Shown: in pieces, positions 1-5,837 of the stretch | Position numbering within the stretch: the first letter of the stretch is position 1 | Layout of the letters: each line of letters opens with the position of its first letter | Origin: 13-2-20CM-68-14 sp035640035 | GTDB taxonomy: Bacteria; Actinomycetota; Thermoleophilia; Gaiellales; Gaiellaceae | Direction: 5' to 3' | Length of the DNA stretch: 14,555 bases | NCBI GenBank assembly: GCA_035640035.1 | Contig: DASQWX010000231.1 | Span: 1 to 14,555, forward strand | The notes under the pieces: model-generated | Told to the model about the DNA's origin: nothing | Seen by the model: only the letters and a program-made list of their open reading frames with translations | Database searches by the model: none | Program-made: the position numbers and the translations under genes

Positions 1-57
1 CTCGGCGAGCCGCCGCTGATCCGCACCGCTCGCGGCGCCGGCTTCTCGCTCGGATGA
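1..57 (+). CDS. C-terminal end of OmpR/PhoB-type response regulator (partial)
   Basis: Only the last 18 codons are in the window. They read LGEPPLIRTARGAGFSLG followed by TGA. The IRTxRGxGF/Y pattern is the closing beta-hairpin of the winged-helix DNA-binding domain of OmpR/PhoB response regulators (Trans_reg_C), which normally ends just after it. The stop overlaps the ATG of the following histidine kinase (ATGA at 54-57), the usual regulator-kinase order and coupling. The receiver domain and phosphorylated Asp lie upstream of the window and cannot be checked. It is inferred to be the cognate regulator of the adjacent kinase, probably controlling this operon. Confidence 0.85.
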   Translation, partial: LGEPPLIRTARGAGFSLG

Positions 58-1415
58 ACCGGCTCTCGCTTCGGCTGCGCTCGGTCGCGGCCGCGGCGTT
101 GGCGATCCTGCTCGCGGTCGTGGTCGTCGGGGTTGGGGTCGACCTCCTCGTCTCGCGCCACCTGCACCGCTCGCTCGACCGGACGTTGCGCGAACGTGCC
201 GTCGAAGTGGCGCAGCTCGCAGCGTCGGCGCCGAAGGTCCTGACCACGCCCGGTGCTCTCGACGCCCCGCTCGGCAGCACTCAGCTTTCGATCGAGGTCG
301 TCGACCACAACGATCGGATCGTCGCCCGCTCGCTGGCCCTCGGCGGCCGGGTCCTGCCGACAAAGGATCTCGAGCGTCAGGCGATCGATCGCGGCCGGGC
401 GGGCTACGCAAGCGTCGAAAGCGCCGGCGACGACCTTCGCGTCTACGGCGCTCCGCTCGCCGAGGTCGGCGGCCCGGCGTCGGGCGGCGCGGTCATCGTT
501 GCGGGCTCGACGCACGATCTGCAGGAGACGCTTTCGAGCCTGCGAATCTTCCTCGCCGGCGCAGGTCTCGCTGCCGCGCTGCTGGCGGGGCTCGCCGTTG
601 CGTTCCTGATCCGCCGCGCTCTCGATCCGCTCGGCCGGCTCGCGGAGGCCGCTGCGGACGTCGAGCGAACCGGCGATCCACGGCGGCGGTTGCCGCAGCC
701 TTCCCAGACCGACGAGGTCGGACGCCTCGCCTCGACGCTGAACGAGATGCTCGCCAGCCTCGAGCGGTCGCGCGACGCAGAGCGGCGTTTTCTCGCCGAC
801 GCCTCCCACGAGCTGCGCACGCCCTTGACGGCGTTGCGAGGGAACGTCGCGTACCTCGCCCGACACGGTGCGACGCCGGGTCTCGTGGCCGAGCTGCAGG
901 CCGACGCCGAGCGGCTCGCGAGGCTCGCCGACGACCTGCTGGTGCTCTCTCGGGAGGAGTCGGCCGAAGCTCCGACCGAGACCGTCCGGCTCGACGAGCT
1001 GGCGAGGGTCGCCGCCGAGTCGAACGGCCGGTTGCGGGCGGGAACGCTCGATTCGGTGGCTGTCCGCGGAGACCGGGCGGCGTTGGAGCGCGCACTGGCG
1101 AACCTGATCCAGAACGCCGAGCGGTACGGGCCGGCCGGCGGCAGGATCACCCTGGCCGCAGAGCACGCAGACGGTGTCGCCCGCCTCAGCGTGGCCGACG
1201 AAGGGCTCGGTCCGGCGGCCGTCGACGCGGAGCACGCCTTCGACCGCTTCTGGCGCGGCGCCCACGAACAGCCCGGTTCGGGCCTCGGGCTGGCGATCGT
1301 CCGAGCGACCGCCGAGCGCCACGGCGGACGGGCCTACGTCGTCGGCTCGCGGTTCACGATCGAGCTGCCGGCTCTCAGGGATCTCTCAGAGTCCCGGGCT
1401 AGAAGGACGCCATGA
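54..1415 (+). CDS. Sensor histidine kinase (HAMP-HisKA-HATPase), two-component system
   Basis: This 453-residue membrane sensor kinase should autophosphorylate on His and pass phosphate to the regulator encoded just upstream. TM1 is at about 9-33 and an extracytoplasmic sensor region of roughly 130 residues (about 34-163) follows. TM2 is at about 164-187 and a HAMP linker runs to about 240. The HisKA H-box is FLADASHELRTPL with phospho-acceptor His252. The ATPase domain has the N-box LIQNAERYG (Asn354), G1 box DEGLG (382-386), F-box FDRFW (396-400) and G2 box GSGLGLAIV (408-416), so all catalytic motifs are intact. The ATG at 54 overlaps the regulator stop, and its own stop overlaps the next ATG (1412-1415), indicating translational coupling. 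The sensor domain matches no family I can name, so the stimulus is unknown. The neighbouring BcrAB-like exporter suggests an envelope or antimicrobial-compound signal, which is inference. Confidence 0.95.
   Translation: MNRLSLRLRSVAAAALAILLAVVVVGVGVDLLVSRHLHRSLDRTLRERAVEVAQLAASAPKVLTTPGALDAPLGSTQLSIEVVDHNDRIVARSLALGGRVLPTKDLERQAIDRGRAGYASVESAGDDLRVYGAPLAEVGGPASGGAVIVAGSTHDLQETLSSLRIFLAGAGLAAALLAGLAVAFLIRRALDPLGRLAEAAADVERTGDPRRRLPQPSQTDEVGRLASTLNEMLASLERSRDAERRFLADASHELRTPLTALRGNVAYLARHGATPGLVAELQADAERLARLADDLLVLSREESAEAPTETVRLDELARVAAESNGRLRAGTLDSVAVRGDRAALERALANLIQNAERYGPAGGRITLAAEHADGVARLSVADEGLGPAAVDAEHAFDRFWRGAHEQPGSGLGLAIVRATAERHGGRAYVVGSRFTIELPALRDLSESRARRTP
1401..1407 (+). promoter_or_regulatory. 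Shine-Dalgarno site for the LolA-like gene
   Basis: AGAAGGA lies 4 nt before the ATG at 1412, inside the last codons of the kinase gene. It supports that start over any internal one and shows independent ribosome recruitment besides the ATGA overlap. Confidence 0.6.
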
Positions 1416-2581
1416 GATTTCTGCGCACCCTCTCGACGTCTCGTCTCGTACTTCTCGTCTTCGCGGTCGTCGTCCTTGCCGCGGCCCTGGCTGCGATCGC
1501 GGTCGCGGCGAGCGGCGGCGGCGGGCCGACTCCCCCGCCGAAGCCGCTCGCCAAGGCCGTCCACGATGCGCTCGCAGCCCCTGCACCGCAGGGCATCACC
1601 GCCCGCATCAAGTTCACGAACAAGCTCTTTCCGTCCGGCGCGATCACCGGCCAGGTCGGCTCGGCGTTGATGTCCGGCGCGTCGGGGCGCCTGTGGGCGA
1701 CGAACGACGGCCGGGGTCGCCTCGAGCTCCAGTCGGACGCCGGCGACGTCCAGATCGTCTGGAACGACACCCGGGTGACCGTCTACGACGCCTCGTCGAA
1801 CACCGTCTACCGAGCCACGCTGCCCGCGCGCTCGAGGGCCACGCCCGAGCGTTCGGGCGAGGCCTCGGTGGCGAAGATCAAGGATTTCCTGACCGCGGTC
1901 GAGAAGCACGTCGAGCTCTCGGGTGCCGAGCCGAGCGACGTCGCGCACCACGCCGCTTACACGGTCAGGATCTCGCCGAAGCACGACGGCGGCTTGCTCG
2001 GCGCGGGTGAGCTGGCCTGGGACGCGACGCGCGGCGTGCCGCTGCGGATCGCCGTCTACGCGCACGGAGCGAGCTCGCCTGTCCTCGAGCTGAAGGCGAC
2101 GAACGTCTCGTTCGGCGCTGTGCCCGCAAGCGACGTCGACGTCTCGCCTCCGGCGGGCGCGAAATCGATTGATCTCGGATCGCTCAGCCGCGGCGCCGAT
2201 CGAGCCGGCTCGCATGTGAACACGAGTGGGTTTGCGGCCGTCAAGGCGGGCGCGGGCTTTCCCGTCGTCGCACCCGCCACGCTTGTCGGGCTTCCGCGGC
2301 AGGACGTTCGCCTCGTCGGGAACGGCGACTCGAAGGCGGCGCTCATCGTCTACGGCCACGGGCTGGGTGCGATCGTCGTCATCGAGCGCAAGGCCGGCGC
2401 ACACACAAACAACGGCGTGATGGGAAGCCTTCCGAAGATCTCGCTCGACGGCGTCACGGCCCACGAGCTGGCGACCCAACTCGGGACGGCGCTGACCTGG
2501 GAGAACGGCCGAGTGTCGTACGTGCTTGCCGGCTCGGTCCCACCGGCCGCGGCCGAAGCGGCAGCGCGGGCTTTGCGATGA
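1412..2581 (+). CDS. Membrane-anchored LolA/RseB-like extracytoplasmic protein
   Basis: This is a 389-residue protein with an N-terminal hydrophobic segment (about 11-33) after a basic RTLSTSR start. It is either a signal anchor or an uncleaved signal, and I see no lipobox Cys. A Gly/Pro-rich linker (34-45) follows. Residues about 48-250 look like the LolA/LppX/RseB half-barrel fold: alternating beta-strands, a 'GITARIKFTNKLF' opening strand, 'SGRLWATNDGRGRLELQSDAGDVQIVWND', and a 'VPLRIAVY' strand near the end. The C-terminal part (about 277-389) ends in a TWENGRVSYVLAGSVP strand pair and an Ala-rich helix, like the DUF4367-type tail of actinobacterial RseB-like proteins. The ATG overlaps the kinase stop and the stop overlaps the ABC ATPase start, so it belongs to the two-component/ABC operon. 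In a monoderm, LolA's classical outer-membrane role cannot apply. Binding a lipid or hydrophobic ligand, or modulating the kinase, is inference. Fold assignment is by pattern only. Confidence 0.7.
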   Translation: MRFLRTLSTSRLVLLVFAVVVLAAALAAIAVAASGGGGPTPPPKPLAKAVHDALAAPAPQGITARIKFTNKLFPSGAITGQVGSALMSGASGRLWATNDGRGRLELQSDAGDVQIVWNDTRVTVYDASSNTVYRATLPARSRATPERSGEASVAKIKDFLTAVEKHVELSGAEPSDVAHHAAYTVRISPKHDGGLLGAGELAWDATRGVPLRIAVYAHGASSPVLELKATNVSFGAVPASDVDVSPPAGAKSIDLGSLSRGADRAGSHVNTSGFAAVKAGAGFPVVAPATLVGLPRQDVRLVGNGDSKAALIVYGHGLGAIVVIERKAGAHTNNGVMGSLPKISLDGVTAHELATQLGTALTWENGRVSYVLAGSVPPAAAEAAARALR

Positions 2582-3516
2582 CCGACGTCTTACCCGTCAG
2601 AGCTCGTGGGCTCGTCAAGCGCTACGGCGACCTTGTCGCGGTCGATCACGTCGATCTCACGGTCGAGAAGGGTGACGTCTTCGGCTACCTCGGCCCGAAC
2701 GGCGCCGGGAAGACGACCTCGCTGAGGATGCTGCTGGGCCTGATCGGGCCAACCGAGGGCTCGATCGAGCTGTTCGGCCGCAATCCACACCACGACGGCG
2801 CGAAGGCGCTGGAGGGCGTGGCCGGGTTCGTTGAGGGGCCGACGTTCTATCCATACTTGTCCGCGCGGCGGAACCTGCGCCTGCTCGCCGCCTACGACGA
2901 CGGCGATTCGCGCTCGCGCATCGAGGAGCTGCTCGAGCTGGTCGAGCTGAGCGACCGCGGCGACGACAAGGTCGGCGGCTACTCCCACGGGATGCGCCAG
3001 CGGCTCGGCATCGCCGCGGCCCTGCTGCGCCAGCCGAAGCTGCTCCTCCTCGACGAGCCCACGACCGGGCTCGATCCGGCCGGTATGCGCGACATGCGCG
3101 ATCTCGTCCGACGCCTCGCCGGCGAGGGGATAACGGTGCTGCTCTCGAGCCATCTGCTCGGAGAGGTCGAGGAGCTCTGCAACCGGGTTGCGATCATCCG
3201 CAAGGGCCGAATCGTCTACGAGGGACAGCTCCACGAGCTGCTCGCGACCGCCTCGACCGGCTACCGGCTTCGCTCGCCCGAGCTCGACCGTGCGAAGGCT
3301 TTCCTGCTGGCGAGGCCCGGAATCGAGCACGTGACCTCCGTCGACGGCTCGGTTCGCTTTCAGGCGGACGAGGACGCGGTCGCCGCGCTGTCGATCGCGC
3401 TCGGCCAAGCGACGATCGGCGTCACCGCGCTCGTCCCCGAGACGGCGAGCCTCGAAGAGCTGTTCCTCGGCCTGACCGAAGGCGAGCGGCCGGCGGCCGA
3501 GGAGGCGGTCGCATGA
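2578..3516 (+). CDS. ABC transporter ATP-binding protein, BcrA-type
   Basis: This 312-residue nucleotide-binding subunit powers an ABC-2 exporter together with the next gene. Visible motifs are Walker A GPNGAGKT (39-46), signature YSHGMRQR (135-142), Walker B LLLLDEP (155-161), D-loop GLD (164-166) and switch His192. The signature SHGMRQ, and VEGPTFYPYLS (85-95) where a Gln is usual in the Q-loop, are typical of the BcrA/bacitracin-resistance subfamily, so I do not read them as defects. A C-terminal domain of about 90 residues follows the ATPase core, as in that subfamily. The ATG at 2578 overlaps the preceding stop, and its own stop overlaps the permease ATG at 3513. Coupling to a two-component system is common for peptide-antibiotic exporters. 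The actual substrate is unknown. Confidence 0.93.
   Translation: MTDVLPVRARGLVKRYGDLVAVDHVDLTVEKGDVFGYLGPNGAGKTTSLRMLLGLIGPTEGSIELFGRNPHHDGAKALEGVAGFVEGPTFYPYLSARRNLRLLAAYDDGDSRSRIEELLELVELSDRGDDKVGGYSHGMRQRLGIAAALLRQPKLLLLDEPTTGLDPAGMRDMRDLVRRLAGEGITVLLSSHLLGEVEELCNRVAIIRKGRIVYEGQLHELLATASTGYRLRSPELDRAKAFLLARPGIEHVTSVDGSVRFQADEDAVAALSIALGQATIGVTALVPETASLEELFLGLTEGERPAAEEAVA
3499..3505 (+). promoter_or_regulatory. Strong Shine-Dalgarno for the ABC permease
   Basis: GAGGAGG ends 7 nt before the ATG at 3513. It is the best anti-SD match I see in the window. It fixes the permease start and suggests that the permease is translated efficiently relative to its ATPase. Confidence 0.7.
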
Positions 3517-4331
3517 TCGCGGCCGTCGGCCGGATCTACGAATGGGAGCTCGCGAAGCTGCTCGCCCAGAAGCGGACGTACCTCGGCCTGGCCGCCGCCA
3601 TCCTCGTCCCGATCGTGTTCGTCGTCGTGCTCGTGCTTCAGACCGGCGGGCCGAACGACGTCCCGCTCGGACGGTACATCCGGGACACCGGCTTGGCGGT
3701 GCCGTTCGTCGTCCTCTTCTTCATGTCGATCTGGGGCCTGCCTCTGATCGCCGCGCTCGTGGCGGGCGACATCGTCGCCGCGGAAAGCCACAACGACACG
3801 TTGAAGACGATCCTCACGCGCTCCCGGGATCGCGGACAGGTCTTCGCGGGAAAGGTTCTCGCGGTGCTGACCTACACGTTCGTGGCGGTCTTCGCGATGG
3901 GCCTGGTCGGCCTCGCGGCCGGCAGCATCGCCTGGGGGTTCCATCCCCTTACCTCCCTCTCGGGGACACAGGTCGCCCCGGGCCACGGCTTTGCCCTGCT
4001 GATCGCCAGCCTGGCGGTCTACTTCCTCCCCCTGGCCGGGATCGCCGCCTTCGGGCTGATGCTCTCGACGGTGACGCGGAACAGCGCCGCCTCCGTGGTC
4101 GGCACGCTGATGTTCGCGCTGCTGATGCAGCTGCTCAGCGTGCTGCCGGGAACCGAGGGCTTCCGCCCTTACCTCCTCGGCACGCAATTCGAGGCGTGGC
4201 ACGGCTTCCTGCGGACCCCCGCCGACTGGGTCCCGGTGGTCCGAGCGCTCTGGGTCTGCGCCCTCTACATCTCGGTCCCGGTGATCGCCGCGTACCTCGT
4301 CTTCTTGCGAAGGGACGTCGCGAGCCAGTAG
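3513..4331 (+). CDS. ABC-2 type transporter permease (BcrB-like)
   Basis: This 272-residue integral membrane subunit pairs with the upstream ATPase. About six membrane spans can be seen, at roughly 23-43, 62-85, 115-140, 160-186, 192-213 and 245-265. Between spans 2 and 3 is a cytoplasmic stretch, GDIVAAESHNDTLKTILTRSRDRGQVFAGK. This is the hallmark of ABC-2 permeases (E-x-x-x-G/D-T-x-K-x-x-L-x-x-x-x-x-R), where the ATPase coupling region lies. Length and topology fit the ABC2_membrane_2/5 group. The start is set by a strong SD and by the ATGA overlap with the ATPase. It ends with TAG at 4329-4331, and the glycosyltransferase frame follows without a real gap. Substrate is unknown. Confidence 0.9.
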   Translation: MIAAVGRIYEWELAKLLAQKRTYLGLAAAILVPIVFVVVLVLQTGGPNDVPLGRYIRDTGLAVPFVVLFFMSIWGLPLIAALVAGDIVAAESHNDTLKTILTRSRDRGQVFAGKVLAVLTYTFVAVFAMGLVGLAAGSIAWGFHPLTSLSGTQVAPGHGFALLIASLAVYFLPLAGIAAFGLMLSTVTRNSAASVVGTLMFALLMQLLSVLPGTEGFRPYLLGTQFEAWHGFLRTPADWVPVVRALWVCALYISVPVIAAYLVFLRRDVASQ

Positions 4332-4375
4332 GTACCGCAGCCCGCCGGATCGCGCCGTTCGCGGCGCTGGCGGGT

Positions 4376-5746
4376 GTGGCGGCGCTCGTCCGCCTTCCCT
4401 TTGTGGGGAGCATCGGCCCGGACGAGGGCGGTTACGCCTACGTCGCCTGGCAGTGGGCAAAGGGCCACGCGCTCTATAGCTCGGTCTGGGTCGATCGGCC
4501 GCAGGGCCTGATCCTCGTTTACCGCCTGCTGATCTCGATCGCCCATGCCGCGTGGGCGATCAGGCTCGGCGCGGTCGTCTCGGGCGTTGCGATCAGCCTC
4601 CTTCTCGTCGCGATCGGGCGGCTGGTCGCCTCGCCTGCGACAGGATTCCTGGCCGGCGGGCTCTACGCGATCGCGGGCCTCGGGCCGCACATCGAGGGCT
4701 ACACGTTCAACGGCGAGCTGGCCGCTGCAGTGCCCTCGACGGCCGCCGTCGCAGCAGCCCTCGTCGCTTCCGTCCGACGCTCGCGGGCGTGGCTCGGCGC
4801 GGCCGCCTTCCTCGGGGCCTCGGCGATGCTGATGAAGCAGTCCGGATTCGACGGTCTCGCGGTCGTCTTGGCCGTCGCGCTGCTCGAGCGGGAGCGGCCG
4901 AGGCGCGTAGCGCTCGTCGCGGCGTGCGCCGCGGTGCCGCTGGGAGCCTCGGCGCTCGCCGGTTGGCTCTCCGGCTGGCACGCCTACTGGACGGCGCTCG
5001 TCGGAGACCACGTCGCAGTGGCGAGCGGGGCTGCGCGGCTCGCGCGTCTCGAGGAATCGCTGCCCGCCGCGGCGAGCGACCTGCTTCCGCTTGCCGCGGC
5101 GGCCGCGGTCGGCGTCTGGCTGTCGCCCAGGCATTCGCTGCACCGAAGGCTCGGCTTGGTCTGGCTCGCCGCGGCGGCCACAGGCATGAACCTCGGCGGC
5201 CTCTACTGGCCGCACTACTACGTGCAGCTCCTCCCGCCGCTCTGTCTCCTCGCAGCGCTCGCGCTCGGGAGGATCCGGACGCCGAGCCTCGCCTGGGCAA
5301 CCGCGGCCGTGCTCAGCGTGCCGGCCCTCGCGTTTCTCGGCGGCCTCGTGAGGGCGTCCGACTATCGCGCGGATCGTATGGTCAAGTACACGCTCGGATT
5401 CGAGAACGACGAGCGCATCGCGCGCTACGCGCGCGCACACACTTCGCCGCACGACTCAGTCTACGCGCTCGTTTCTAGGGCCGACTTCTACTTCCTCGCC
5501 GACCGCACGGCTGCCTCGCCGTATCTCTGGGCCCACCCGCTGAACACGATCCCCGGCGCACGAGCGGCGCTGGCGCGGGTCCTGGCAGCTCCGCGGCGTC
5601 CGCGCCTCGTCGTCCTGTTCCAACAGGCGCCCCTGCACGGGAAGGAAAAGCGCCTGCGGGCGATTCTCGACCGCGACTACGCGGCCGTCTGGCGTGCTCC
5701 CGGCACCGGAACGACGGTGCTCGGCCGGAAACCGCTGCCGGGCTGA
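4376..5746 (+). CDS. GT39/ArnT-like membrane glycosyltransferase (start uncertain)
   Basis: This polytopic protein has features of the dolichyl/polyprenyl-phosphate-dependent transferase superfamily (PMT/ArnT, GT39/83-like). An acidic pair (SIGPDEGGYAY, Asp16-Glu17 from the GTG start) sits in the first periplasmic loop right after TM1, and an HALYSSVWVDRPQG segment corresponds to the conserved 'DxxPP'-like loop. Many hydrophobic helices follow, then LYWPHYYVQLLPPLCLL and a soluble C-terminal domain (about 340-456). Such enzymes move a sugar from a lipid carrier to protein or envelope glycan outside the membrane. Acceptor and sugar are unknown here. The start is a problem: the first ordinary start codon after the permease stop is GTG 4376, which cuts into TM1. 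The reading frame is open back to 4331 (and far upstream inside the permease), but has no ATG/GTG/TTG between GTG 4196 and 4376. It is probably co-transcribed with the transporter genes. Confidence 0.8.
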   Translation: MAALVRLPFVGSIGPDEGGYAYVAWQWAKGHALYSSVWVDRPQGLILVYRLLISIAHAAWAIRLGAVVSGVAISLLLVAIGRLVASPATGFLAGGLYAIAGLGPHIEGYTFNGELAAAVPSTAAVAAALVASVRRSRAWLGAAAFLGASAMLMKQSGFDGLAVVLAVALLERERPRRVALVAACAAVPLGASALAGWLSGWHAYWTALVGDHVAVASGAARLARLEESLPAAASDLLPLAAAAAVGVWLSPRHSLHRRLGLVWLAAAATGMNLGGLYWPHYYVQLLPPLCLLAALALGRIRTPSLAWATAAVLSVPALAFLGGLVRASDYRADRMVKYTLGFENDERIARYARAHTSPHDSVYALVSRADFYFLADRTAASPYLWAHPLNTIPGARAALARVLAAPRRPRLVVLFQQAPLHGKEKRLRAILDRDYAAVWRAPGTGTTVLGRKPLPG

Positions 5747-5801
5747 ATCCGCCGGTAAGCGGCGAAATCCGGCCGCCGGCCGACCCGTGCGCCCCCGTCT
5801 G

Positions 5802-5830
5802 TTGACCGGCCCGCGGCGCGGGTGTATCGC
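5802..5830 (+). promoter_or_regulatory. Sigma70-type promoter of the DUF2339 gene
   Basis: TTGACC (5802-5807, five of six to the -35 consensus) and TATCGC (5825-5830) are separated by exactly 17 nt. The ATG follows 7 nt after the -10, so the transcript would be leaderless or nearly so. The 91-nt gap after the glycosyltransferase therefore holds a new transcription start. The -10 lacks the usual final T, so the call is moderate. Confidence 0.5.
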
Positions 5831-5837
5831 GTGAGAC

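Noticed and set aside
2712..3010. Unusual Q-loop and signature of the first ABC ATPase as signs of a dead enzyme
   Set aside because: The VEGPTFYPYLS and SHGMRQ variants are normal for BcrA-type ATPases, and Walker A, Walker B and the switch His are intact.
3542..4330. Upstream in-frame extension of the glycosyltransferase through the permease gene
   Set aside because: The translation is Arg/Pro/Gly-rich and motif-free, while the permease frame over the same bases has clear membrane spans and the ABC-2 loop. Only the part after about 4331 looks like a transferase.
3360..5452. Long - strand frames opposite the permease and glycosyltransferase genes (3360-4460 and 4265-5452)
   Set aside because: The translations are Arg/Asp/Glu-rich and low in hydrophobic residues, with no motifs. 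They are expected by chance where stop codons are rare in GC-rich antisense frames.
5810..5822. CCCGC-GGC-GCGGG hairpin as a terminator after the glycosyltransferase
   Set aside because: It has only a 5-bp stem, a 3-nt loop and no U-tract. It fills the spacer of a good -35/-10 pair, so it is more likely incidental, or possibly a regulator site in the promoter.
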